20,518 bases of DNA from JAHFOW01 sp046350595 (GCA_046350595.1 JAXMAC010000059.1:1-20518), one strand, 5' to 3'; shown: positions 14,235-20,081, counted from the stretch's first letter. The notes: generated from the letters alone by a model not told the origin. Program-made: numbers and translations.

Positions 14235-16502
14235 TTAAAATTGCTGTAAGATAATTCTTAAAATACCACCGATAAGAATGGAATACGGCAGTATAAATGC
14301 AAACATGAGAAATGCGTTCTTTGCGCCCTGTTCCTTAACCATTACAAAGAAGTTTGCAAGACAGGGAATAAAGAGGGTAATCACCGTTAGTGAAACCAGG
14401 AGTTGCTTGGGATCAATACCTGCGCTTCCACTCGTTTCCTCAAGCGCCCTGAAGATACTCACCGCGCCATAATCCCTTCTTAAGAAACCTAAAATAAAAC
14501 CCTTAGTCGTTTCTACCGGCAATCCTAAAAAATTCTTAATAATTGGGGCGCCCATTCGTTCTATAAAAGAGAGCGCACCGAGCTTCGTTGCCACAAACAA
14601 TATCAGGGTACCCAGCATAAACAAAGGTACTGCTTCCTTTAAGAACCATTGAACACGATACAATGTCTTGATAAAGATATTCGAGAGTTTTGGCATGCGG
14701 AATGGCGGAATCTCCATTAGAAAATCTGAGGGAGCCCCCGGTAATACCAGAGAGGATAAATACCCCACAAGTAAGAGTTGCGTGCAAATGACAAAGACAT
14801 AGATAGCAAAGTATGTCCCGCCTACCTTCCCGAGTACGCTTGCTATCACCCCTAATTGAGCCGAACACGGAATGGCCAGCGCCAGGAGCAAGGTAGCAAT
14901 TATCCGTTCCTTTCTTGTGTTCAGGATACGGGCAGTCAGGGTTGCCATGGTATCACACCCCAATCCCAACACCATGGGAAGAATGGCCTTTCCGTTCAGT
15001 CCAATGCATTTAAACACCTTATCCACCATAACCGCCAAACGGGGAAGATAACCACTGTCCTCTAAAATACCAAACGCCAGAAAGAAAAATCCCACGATGG
15101 GGAAAACAATGGCTATTGCATACGTCAGCCCAACCTGTATTAACCCTGATTGGTCATTCAAAAATAATTCAAAGATAATATTATCCTTCTGTATCACCTT
15201 CTGGGCGAGTAATCCTATGTAATAATTAATCCCCTGAAAATTCACGTGGGTGATAGGATATACCTTTTTAATGAATGGGATATACGCATAGATATCAAAA
15301 CCACCGGAAGGCACCAGGGAATTTCCAAATACCTTATGCTCAAAAAATTCTACACACGTCCCTGCTCCAAACTCCCCCACCAGTTTATAAACAATCCATA
15401 GAACAATAACCAGGAGTGGAAAGGCTGCAACCGGATGCATAGTGATGCGCCCTAAGGTCTCTGAGACCGTACTCCTTGATTTATATTCTCTCAAAAACAG
15501 ATACATTGAAAAACACGCTAATGACACGCCGCCCGCTGCAAGAGGCAGGACGGCATTCCCTATATCATTTTGCAAGACCCTTAATGAGATCATGGACATT
15601 ACAAGCACCATGAGCTTATAACCGATAAAAAATGTTACTAATGGCACAAGGAAATAAAAGAATATCCCTCTTACAAACGGACGAGTCGTTCCCGCCTTCG
15701 TTCTTGCCATAGTAACCTTTTGCACCAGCGTATCCACGAAATTTGCCCGTTTAATATTGATTACATAACTTAAGGGATTCCCAAAATGCTTCTGAATATC
15801 GTCCCGAATACGCCGAATCTCGTTGAATGTGCCGTGGGGAAATTTTTCCTGTAAATGTTCCTCAAGGGCTTCATCGCTGGATAAAAGCATAATTGCCAAT
15901 GCACGCTTATATACCGGCGTGATTCCTTGCAAGATGGCCTCAATTTTTGATATACCATCTTCAATAAAATTTCCATAATCAATATGGAGATTTGGTACCT
16001 TTGCATCAGGAATAGAATTTATTAAGGCATTAATACCCACTCTATGGGTAGCTATCGTTTTTACGATAGGAACTTTTATAGTATCCTGCAAGGTGCTTAC
16101 ATCAACATTCATCCCTCTATCGAGAAGTTCATCCCACATATTTAATACAAGAATCATGGGTAAACCCATCTCTGCAAGTTGCGTGGTAATGAGTAAACCA
16201 CGGCGCAAATTCTTCGCATCCGCTACCTGGACAACGTGTTTTTTGTATTCTTCCAGGAGCATGTCCCGTGCAACACGTTCATCCTCAGAAAGCGGAATAA
16301 GACTATTAGCGCCTGGTGTATCGACAATCTCAACCCCACCACCTATTCCCTTGCAAACACCACGTGAAACCTCAATCGTCGTGCCAGGATAATTTGAGAC
16401 CGTTACGTACTTTCCCGTTAACAAACCGAAGAGTACGCTTTTCCCGACATTGGGATTTCCCACAAGAGCGACCTTATATGTATCCATACCCTCTTTATAC
16501 AT
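14235..16502 (-). CDS. feoB: Ferrous iron transporter FeoB
   Basis: At 755 residues this is a full-length FeoB, a membrane protein for Fe(II) uptake with an N-terminal G-protein domain. G1 is GNPNVGKS (15-22), the switch region NYPGTTIE (37-44), G3 DTPG (61-64) and G4 NMWD (121-124). A helical GDI-like domain follows (to about 270), then a polytopic region with two inverted Gate repeats, one carrying GLGCDTMATLTARIL. The ATG at 16500-16502 has AAGG 8 nt upstream; a second ATG five codons later has AGAGGG too close to it. No feoA is nearby. It leads an operon with cbiM and the PDGLE gene, and a promoter with a Fur-like palindrome lies 150-200 bp upstream. Iron transport is supported by that site; a role in cobalt/nickel uptake cannot be excluded. 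Confidence 0.94.
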   Translation of the reverse strand: MYKEGMDTYKVALVGNPNVGKSVLFGLLTGKYVTVSNYPGTTIEVSRGVCKGIGGGVEIVDTPGANSLIPLSEDERVARDMLLEEYKKHVVQVADAKNLRRGLLITTQLAEMGLPMILVLNMWDELLDRGMNVDVSTLQDTIKVPIVKTIATHRVGINALINSIPDAKVPNLHIDYGNFIEDGISKIEAILQGITPVYKRALAIMLLSSDEALEEHLQEKFPHGTFNEIRRIRDDIQKHFGNPLSYVINIKRANFVDTLVQKVTMARTKAGTTRPFVRGIFFYFLVPLVTFFIGYKLMVLVMSMISLRVLQNDIGNAVLPLAAGGVSLACFSMYLFLREYKSRSTVSETLGRITMHPVAAFPLLVIVLWIVYKLVGEFGAGTCVEFFEHKVFGNSLVPSGGFDIYAYIPFIKKVYPITHVNFQGINYYIGLLAQKVIQKDNIIFELFLNDQSGLIQVGLTYAIAIVFPIVGFFFLAFGILEDSGYLPRLAVMVDKVFKCIGLNGKAILPMVLGLGCDTMATLTARILNTRKERIIATLLLALAIPCSAQLGVIASVLGKVGGTYFAIYVFVICTQLLLVGYLSSLVLPGAPSDFLMEIPPFRMPKLSNIFIKTLYRVQWFLKEAVPLFMLGTLILFVATKLGALSFIERMGAPIIKNFLGLPVETTKGFILGFLRRDYGAVSIFRALEETSGSAGIDPKQLLVSLTVITLFIPCLANFFVMVKEQGAKNAFLMFAFILPYSILIGGILRIILQQF

Positions 16503-16572
16503 GTATCTAACCTTGCTCTAAAATATTACAAAACGATTAATTAGGCCTTACGGCGACTTTTTTCGCAGCCAA

Positions 16573-16619
16573 GGCACAAAGCCACAACAAAAACCTTGGT
16601 GTCTTAGTGACTTTGTGGC
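16573..16619. repeat. Imperfect inverted repeat in the feoB leader (dispersed-repeat type)
   Basis: GGCACAAAGCCAC (16573-16585) pairs with GTGACTTTGTGGC (16607-16619) at 11 of 13 positions, and CCAAGG (16569-16574) with CCTTGG (16594-16599) offers an alternative fold. The wording (cacaaag, gtgactttgtggc) is of a kind seen as dispersed intergenic repeats in many bacteria. It lies between the Fur-like site and the feoB start codon, so it would be part of the mRNA leader. Confidence 0.5.
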
Positions 16620-16651
16620 AACTTTGAAATTCCTACACAATAGATTAAGTT

Positions 16652-16670
16652 GATAATGAGTCTCATTAAA
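16652..16670. promoter_or_regulatory. Fur-like operator upstream of feoB
   Basis: GATAATGAGTCTCATTAAA contains a perfect 7-1-7 inverted repeat (TAATGAG, T, CTCATTA at 16654-16668). It matches the 19-bp Fur consensus over the GATAATGA and TCATTA halves. It overlaps the predicted transcription start of the promoter at 16673-16700, where a bound repressor would block initiation. Iron-dependent repression of the feoB-cbiM operon is the natural reading. Confidence 0.65.
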
Positions 16671-16672
16671 TT

Positions 16673-16700
16673 AATATAATGGTTTTCCTGTATAAGTCAA
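16673..16700 (-). promoter_or_regulatory. Sigma-70-type promoter for feoB-cbiM-PDGLE
   Basis: On the minus strand, -35 TTGACT (16695-16700), a 16-bp spacer and -10 TATATT (16673-16678) are near consensus. The predicted start is around 16666, inside the Fur-like palindrome, giving a leader of about 160 nt before the feoB ATG. Confidence 0.6.
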
Positions 16701-16924
16701 TCTATTTCTTAACAGGATAAGACCACACTGACCGGTTACTATCCGCACTAACAAATTGCAGTGTACCATCAAAGCGCGTAGTGCATGTCATTGCGGGCGT
16801 CTTTTCTGAAGCAATCTCCCTACTTTTATAAGAAGGAATTGTTTGCGGCTATGCTGTGTTATGTTTTTGCATTTTTTTATAACTCGATGGCGTTGTATCT
16901 GTTACGTTTGATTCGGCTGGAGTC

Positions 16925-16946
16925 GGTCACAATCTGGTCACAATAG
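16925..16946 (+). repeat. Two 11-bp direct repeats (GGTCACAAT type)
   Basis: GGTCACAATCT (16925-16935) is followed at once by GGTCACAATAG (16936-16946). The period is exactly 11 bp, about one helical turn. The same wording recurs at 17847-17868, and a related triplet at 18097-18129. Tandem sites at helical spacing near an integration site suggest integrase or excisionase arm sites. No integrase gene is visible. Confidence 0.55.
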
Positions 16947-17099
16947 TCGATGGAGGGGGGATATATTTCTGTATACCATGTTTATATACTTCTGCGCGTG
17001 CTTAGAAAAACACAAAAATGGGTGGTTGGTATTATTGAGCGATGCACACATGCCTCCAGTTCACCCCCCCACATTGATTATATAGTGGTGAGAGTGCAG

Positions 17100-17321
17100 T
17101 CACGATTCAATACTCTCAAGATACAGATCTTCTACTTTTTTTCGTGCCCACGGCGTTTTCCTGAGAAATTTCAAGCTTGATTGTTTGCTCGGATTTTCAT
17201 TAAAGCATCTAATTCTGACCCTGCTCCCTAATTGCTCCCAACCATAATAATCAACGAGGTGTTGCACGATCATCTCAAGTGTTTTTCCATAGAGTGGATT
17301 ATTTGGTTGTTCTTTGTTCAT
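17100..17321 (-). CDS. VF530-family (DUF2132) small protein
   Basis: A 73-residue protein that matches the VF530 family along its whole length: NNPLYGKTLEMIVQHLVDYYGWEQL (7-31), the RIRCF strand, and the strongly conserved C-terminal block SSLKFLRKTPWARKKVEDLY. The family is small and mainly helical; a DNA-binding role has been proposed from structure but is not well established. The ribosome site before its ATG (17319-17321) is weak. It stands alone between two sets of 11-bp direct repeats, so it may have been carried by a small integrated element, or be an old host gene at an insertion hot spot. Confidence 0.88.
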   Translation of the reverse strand: MNKEQPNNPLYGKTLEMIVQHLVDYYGWEQLGSRVRIRCFNENPSKQSSLKFLRKTPWARKKVEDLYLESIES

Positions 17322-17732
17322 TTCATTTGCCCAGTTGCTAAAAACAAAAACTATTGATGTAGTTAAGACTAAATTAACTAAATAGTATTTTTATTAGTTT
17401 TCAGGTGTTTGTGTGTCTTTATATATGATTTCATTTTATCAGCAATCTCAAGGCTTTCAAGGCAATTTGATTTTTATCTTTGGCCTGCTTTTTTTCCTTG
17501 ATATCTATGATTTTTCTATATTAACCATGTTAAAAGTCAGAAACTATATAATACCTGAATCTTGCATAAAATCACCTTCTATTTGAATATCTGTTTTTGT
17601 TCAAACTTCTTTGCTGATTCGTAGAATAAATAGGTAGAATAAGAAACTGGAGTGTTCGCTTAGGTTACGCATAACTGTTTCTGATCCTTTCGTCTGACAA
17701 TGCCTCAATAGCCTAACCATGTCACCGTTACA

Positions 17733-17775
17733 ATTCCCCCTCATCAAACCGTGCCTGCGGTTCTCCTATACTCTG
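17733..17775 (-). pseudogene. Possible degenerate group II intron domain V relic
   Basis: On the minus strand the segment includes ACCGCAGGCACGGT followed by TTGATGAGGGGG. This resembles the 3' half of bacterial group II intron domain V and the wording just after it (ACGGTTTGATGAGGGGG). The 5' half with the AGC triad and GAAA loop is lost or changed, and no maturase gene is nearby. If real, it is a dead scrap. Confidence 0.3.
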
Positions 17776-17846
17776 TTGAAACAACACAATATTCTGCACA
17801 TCAATGTCCTGAAAGTCTTAAAGATGGTTTACAAGTTTTAGTGTCG

Positions 17847-17868
17847 AGTCACAATTTGGTCACATTTG
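17847..17868 (+). repeat. Two 11-bp direct repeats (GTCACAATTT type)
   Basis: AGTCACAATTT (17847-17857) is followed directly by GGTCACATTTG (17858-17868), again with an 11-bp period. The next bases TGGAGGGGAGA match TGGAGGGGGGA after the pair at 16925-16946, so the two sites are relatives beyond the repeats themselves. The tRNA fragment begins 45 bp to the right. Confidence 0.5.
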
Positions 17869-17912
17869 TGGAGGGGAGAACTGTATCTAATGCCTGAAAC
17901 CCTTGATTTAAT

Positions 17913-17957
17913 TGGCTGGGGAACCAGGATTCGAACCTAGACTAAATGATCCAGAGT
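17913..17957 (-). tRNA. 3' half of tRNA-Gln(CUG), truncated; likely att site
   Basis: Read on the minus strand, the segment starts in an anticodon loop CTCTGGA (17950-17956, anticodon CTG) and continues with the 3' anticodon stem TCATT. Next comes a T arm CTAGG-TTCGAAT-CCTGG with the invariant TTCGA loop. It ends with acceptor strand TTCCCCA, discriminator G and an encoded CCA (17913-17915). The 5' half is absent: upstream bases are an A/T-rich run with no D arm or TGGGGAA acceptor strand. A break inside the anticodon loop with an intact 3' end is the usual remnant left by a tyrosine-integrase element that inserts in a tRNA gene. Orientation puts host DNA to the left and the element to the right. 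Confidence 0.7.
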
Positions 17958-18096
17958 TCTTTTTATGCCTTTTTAACACTTTTTTATAACTGACTGATAT
18001 TGTGTCTGTTATGACCGTAAAATTTTATTATAGAATAAGATACAATACAATTTTAATTCTGGCAATTCCGATGGAGTCCGTTGGATTCCGTTGGAG

Positions 18097-18129
18097 TTGA
18101 CTACAATTTGACTACAGTTTGACTACAGT
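18097..18129 (+). repeat. Three 11-bp direct repeats (TTGACTACA type)
   Basis: TTGACTACAAT (18097-18107), TTGACTACAGT (18108-18118) and TTGACTACAGT (18119-18129) are head to tail with an exact 11-bp period. They follow TTGGAGT, which resembles CTGGAGT before the 16925 pair. They lie 140 bp inside the presumed element end at the tRNA fragment, where arm-type integrase sites are expected. They end 30 bp before the next gene, so an operator role for that gene is also possible. Confidence 0.6.
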
Positions 18130-18159
18130 CTAAATTTTCAGAAAGGATGTGGTAAAGGT

Positions 18160-18405
18160 ATGGTCACAAAAAGGACGGTTAAAGTGGGTGATGAACGTTT
18201 TTTGGAATTTATTGATGATGACACGGGTATGCGAATAAAACAAATTCCCCTTGATGAAACTGAGTACTTACAAAAAACGGCAGAGGTGCTTATCGAGGGA
18301 TATATGAGAAAGAATCCGGAAGTTACTTATGTACAAGCATTTTCCGAGGTTTCAAAAGAAAATCCAGAACTTTTCACAATCGAAAACTTTTTAGAAAGGA
18401 GCTAA
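18160..18405 (+). CDS. Small acidic protein, unknown
   Basis: I do not recognise this 81-residue protein. It is acidic and predicted soluble: an N-terminal strand-like part (TVKVGDERFLEFIDDDTG) leads to a helical half ending in YVQAFSEVSKENPELFTIENFLERS. The AFSEVSKENPEL wording resembles small proteins encoded in phages and integrated elements, but this is only an impression. AGAAAGGA lies 11 nt before the ATG. It is the first plus-strand gene after 17 kb of minus-strand genes, and a coiled-coil gene starts 4 bp after its stop, so the two form an operon. The 11-bp triplet 30 bp upstream could be its operator. Confidence 0.7.
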   Translation: MVTKRTVKVGDERFLEFIDDDTGMRIKQIPLDETEYLQKTAEVLIEGYMRKNPEVTYVQAFSEVSKENPELFTIENFLERS

Positions 18406-18409
18406 GGAC

Positions 18410-19000
18410 ATGGTGAAACAAACTGCATCCCTGGAAATTGAAGAGGTCAAACAGTATAAGGAATTACAAGGCCAATTGGTAAAGGAACAAAAGAAGCTGT
18501 CCGATACTGAATCTAAGCTGGAACAAATACGGAAGGATATCAAAGAATTGGAAGGCAGGGCATCACAGGGTAATCTTGATAAGAATGATGCTATTGAACG
18601 CTTTGTTAGAAACGAAATTACCCAGGCAGAACTGGATAGCAGAAGGAAGAAATCTCTTGCAGCGACAAAGGAATATGACGACACGCTGGAACTCATTAGC
18701 TTTAGCGAAGAGGTCATTGCAAAACAGCGAAACGTCATATTAAAAATAGAGCAGGAAATGAAGGCTGTTGCTTCTGCTATATGGAACAAGATAGCTGGGG
18801 TATGCCAGGATAAATTTGAGAAGGCGGTCGGCGATACTGCACATTTATTGTGGGTGGCTATGCGAAGTGGCGGTCGTTATGTACCTCTGCTATCACGTTC
18901 TGACTTGCCCGAAAGATTCAGTGCGATAGCTGCGCCGGATTCAAAGGAATGCGAGACGCTCAAAACAAGGCTCTGGAATGAATTTGTTGGAGCGGATTAA
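18410..19000 (+). CDS. Coiled-coil protein, unknown
   Basis: A 196-residue soluble protein that I cannot place. Residues about 5-55 and 80-125 are long charged heptad-like helices (KELQGQLVKEQKKLSDTESK; ATKEYDDTLELISFSEEVIA), followed by a less charged domain from about 126 (AIWNKIAGVCQDKFEKAVGD...LLWVAMRSGGRYVPLLSRSD). Ribosome sites GAAAGGAG and AAGGAC precede the ATG. It is coupled to the small gene upstream with a 4-bp gap. Context inside a presumed integrated element fits a phage or island structural or accessory protein. Just after its stop codon lies a large RNA-like hairpin. Confidence 0.72.
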   Translation: MVKQTASLEIEEVKQYKELQGQLVKEQKKLSDTESKLEQIRKDIKELEGRASQGNLDKNDAIERFVRNEITQAELDSRRKKSLAATKEYDDTLELISFSEEVIAKQRNVILKIEQEMKAVASAIWNKIAGVCQDKFEKAVGDTAHLLWVAMRSGGRYVPLLSRSDLPERFSAIAAPDSKECETLKTRLWNEFVGAD

Positions 19001-19010
19001 AGACATTTTA

Positions 19011-19089
19011 ATAAGGGCTTGTGATAGTAGACAACGTTTAAGGCTTCAACCACCTTTAAACGGCCTCCTTTCCTATTGCAGGCCCTTAT
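19011..19089 (+). repeat. Large two-tier hairpin after the coiled-coil gene
   Basis: A 17-nt left arm (19011-19027, starting ATAAGGGC) pairs with a right arm (19073-19089, ending GCCCTTAT) over its full length, with three G-U pairs and no mismatch. Inside, CGTTTAAGG (19035-19043) pairs with CCTTTAAACG (19053-19062) with one bulge around a 9-nt loop. All three non-Watson-Crick positions are G-U wobbles, as expected of a folded RNA. No T-run follows immediately, so it is not a simple terminator. Confidence 0.55.
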
Positions 19090-19094
19090 ATTTT

Positions 19095-19195
19095 ATGCAG
19101 GATGGATGGCCGGCTTCTCCCCATCATATCGGAGGCGCATATAAAGCGTTCCCCGCCGTAGGCAACGCCGAAATTTTCCTACTGTCATCCTGCAT
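19095..19195. repeat. 101-bp segment bounded by 10-bp inverted repeats
   Basis: ATGCAGGATG (19095-19104) and CATCCTGCAT (19186-19195) are perfect inverted repeats around an 81-bp centre that is GC-richer than its surroundings. The centre contains GCGTT...AACGC. It could be a small non-autonomous insertion or a structured RNA. It ends 14 bp from the toxin stop codon, so it also lies at the 3' end of the toxin-antitoxin transcript. Confidence 0.45.
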
Positions 19196-19208
19196 GAAAG
19201 ATTTATGA

Positions 19209-19463
19209 TTACCTGTAAACGTCTTTGCGGTGTCGGATACGATAGATCGTTATAACCTTGTGTGTCTCATCTACCGTATAAATTACCCTGAAATCTCCCA
19301 CCCGTAACCTATGTTTATCTTCACCTTTTAGCTTTTTGGATTGAGGAAATGGATATGGACTTTCTTTCAGGGATAAAATCGCCTTGTCAATGTTTACAAA
19401 GAAGGGATCCGGAATTTTATCCAGTTCCTTCCTTGCCGACTTTTGGATGATGAGCTTATACAC
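19209..19463 (-). CDS. RelE/ParE-superfamily toxin
   Basis: An 84-residue basic protein with the RelE fold pattern: MYKLIIQKSARKELDKIP at the start, LKGEDKHRLRVGDFRVIY in the middle, and a C-terminal strand ITIYRIRHRKDVYR. Basic residues R54, R59, R75, R79 and the final Y83 suit a RelE-type ribosome-dependent mRNA interferase. The ParE-like gyrase poison is the alternative but less likely given this end. Its start overlaps the end of the upstream antitoxin gene by 8 bp, typical for such pairs. It should be neutralised by that antitoxin and stabilise the surrounding element. Confidence 0.9.
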   Translation of the reverse strand: MYKLIIQKSARKELDKIPDPFFVNIDKAILSLKESPYPFPQSKKLKGEDKHRLRVGDFRVIYTVDETHKVITIYRIRHRKDVYR

Positions 19464-19683
19464 TGAGCTTTGACTTTCTCTTTTTGCTATAGGCTTCGTA
19501 ATCTTCCCCAGGCTCGTTTTTCCTATCTTCGATAGCCTTTATGTCAGCCAGGTCTTCAATCAACTCCTCTAGCCGTTCCAGCTCTTCCATTTCGATTATA
19601 GCTGCAACTTTCTGTCCTTTGCCATCGGTTACAAATTGTTTGACCTTGATAATATCTTTCTCTCGTTTTAATGTGGTAGTCAT
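19456..19683 (-). CDS. Antitoxin of the RelE-type pair (RelB/Phd-like)
   Basis: A 75-residue acidic protein just upstream of the toxin. The first part (TTTLKREKDIIKVKQFVTDGKGQKVAAIIEMEELERLEEL) looks like a Phd/YefM-type DNA-binding and dimer domain. The tail (DIKAIEDRKNEPGEDYEAYSKKRK) is disordered-looking and would wrap the toxin. The frame is open to an ATG at 19699-19701, but that ATG is followed at once by the ribosome site AGGAGA, which serves the ATG at 19681-19683. The pair is probably autoregulated; the inverted repeats at 19718-19802 lie just upstream. Confidence 0.85.
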   Translation of the reverse strand: MTTTLKREKDIIKVKQFVTDGKGQKVAAIIEMEELERLEELIEDLADIKAIEDRKNEPGEDYEAYSKKRKSKLSV

Positions 19684-19717
19684 GATACATTCTCCTAACA
19701 AAAACGCCTATAAACAC

Positions 19718-19802
19718 CCTGGGACGTGACCGAAGCGGAGCGCACTACGGCCCGTATATGACTGCTTGGCAGGGCGTCCCCCTCGTCATATACGTTCCCA
19801 GG
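19718..19802. repeat. Nested inverted repeats upstream of the toxin-antitoxin operon
   Basis: CGTATATGAC (19753-19762) and GTCATATACG (19785-19794) are perfect 10-bp inverted repeats with a 22-bp loop. They lie inside an outer pair CCTGGGA (19718-19724) and TCCCAGG (19796-19802). The segment is GC-richer than its surroundings. It lies 35 bp upstream of the antitoxin start and could be an operator, a structured RNA or a processing or transfer site. Confidence 0.45.
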
Positions 19803-19804
19803 AA

Positions 19805-19897
19805 GTACAAGAGTAAGTTCGGCACGCCTTATTAGCTCATTATTGGCAATCACCGTCGTAATCACCAAAGGCTAAGTTCGCCATTAACCTCTTGTAC
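19805..19897. repeat. 93-bp segment with 9-bp inverted and 8-bp direct repeats
   Basis: GTACAAGAG (19805-19813) and CTCTTGTAC (19889-19897) are perfect inverted repeats at the segment ends. TAAGTTCG occurs inside as a direct repeat at 19814-19821 and 19873-19880. It begins 2 bp after the previous palindrome ends, and it abuts the stop codon of the ribbon-helix-helix gene, so it may include that gene's terminator or a small mobile unit. Confidence 0.45.
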
Positions 19898-19898
19898 C

Positions 19899-20063
19899 TT
19901 ACTTCTTTGAGGACTCTTTCTTGGGAGTGCCCAAGGCTTTTTCTATCAGTTGCCTTACGGCCTCAGCCCTGGATTGAATCCGATTTTTAAACCGATAATC
20001 GTCAATCTGATCAAGTTGTTCTTGCGAAATCATTAAAAGCAGTTTCTGGTCTTTTTTTGACAT
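19899..20063 (-). CDS. Ribbon-helix-helix DNA-binding protein (54 aa)
   Basis: A short gene of 54 codons plus stop. The product starts MSKKDQKLLLMISQEQLDQI and contains the block SRAEAVRQLIEKAL, the strand-helix-helix pattern of CopG/MetJ-type repressors: a short beta strand (LLLMIS), a first helix (QEQLDQIDDYRFKN) and a second helix (SRAEAVRQLIEKAL). A strong ribosome site GGAGG lies 6 nt before the ATG. It reads away from the antirepressor-like gene across a 151-bp divergent region with a palindrome, so it may regulate that promoter region and its own. Partnering with an unseen toxin is an alternative. Confidence 0.8.
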   Translation of the reverse strand: MSKKDQKLLLMISQEQLDQIDDYRFKNRIQSRAEAVRQLIEKALGTPKKESSKK

Positions 20064-20081
20064 AGATATCCTCCGCATATA

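Larger units (their letters stand above)
16503..17099. other. 597-bp gap upstream of feoB with control signals and repeat relics
   Basis: No convincing gene is present. From left to right it holds the leader inverted repeat, the Fur-like site, the feoB promoter, and a short segment at 16789-16815 with the CATTGC...GCAAT wording of a common dispersed repeat. Then come a TTTTTTATAACT box (about 16875) and two 11-bp direct repeats (16925-16946) that resemble the repeats next to the tRNA fragment at 17.9 kb. Confidence 0.5.
17322..18159. other. 838-bp gap: intron relic, tRNA fragment and repeats, no gene
   Basis: No open frame of substance lies here on either strand. The left part (17322-17700) is AT-rich with nothing recognisable. 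The right part holds a possible group II intron domain V relic, a pair of 11-bp repeats, a tRNA-Gln 3' fragment, a TTTTTTATAACT box and a triplet of 11-bp repeats. This is the pattern of an integration hot spot with worn remnants. Confidence 0.55.

Noticed and set aside
16702..16795. Short minus-strand frame ending AMTCTTRFDGTLQFVSADSNRSVWSYPVKK and a TAG stop
   Set aside because: It reads like a protein end, but it is under 50 codons with no ribosome site. It overlaps a dispersed-repeat-like segment (CATTGC...GCAAT) and has no identifiable upstream part. It could be a gene remnant but is not supportable.
16950..17180. 76-codon plus-strand frame
   Set aside because: It overlaps the VF530 gene on the opposite strand, whose product matches a known family along its full length.
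16925..18129. CRISPR array
   Set aside because: The repeats are 11 bp, head to tail without spacers, and there are no cas genes.
18391..18789. 132-codon minus-strand frame
   Set aside because: It is the antisense shadow of the coiled-coil gene; its Ser/Phe-rich composition mirrors the Lys/Glu codons on the other strand.
19011..19089. Integron attC site
   Set aside because: The ends lack the RYYYAAC and GTTRRRY boxes, and no integron integrase or cassette array is present.
18978..19208. 76-codon plus-strand frame after the coiled-coil gene
   Set aside because: It overlaps the coiled-coil gene end and runs through the two-tier hairpin and the inverted-repeat unit. It has no ribosome site and no protein-like composition.
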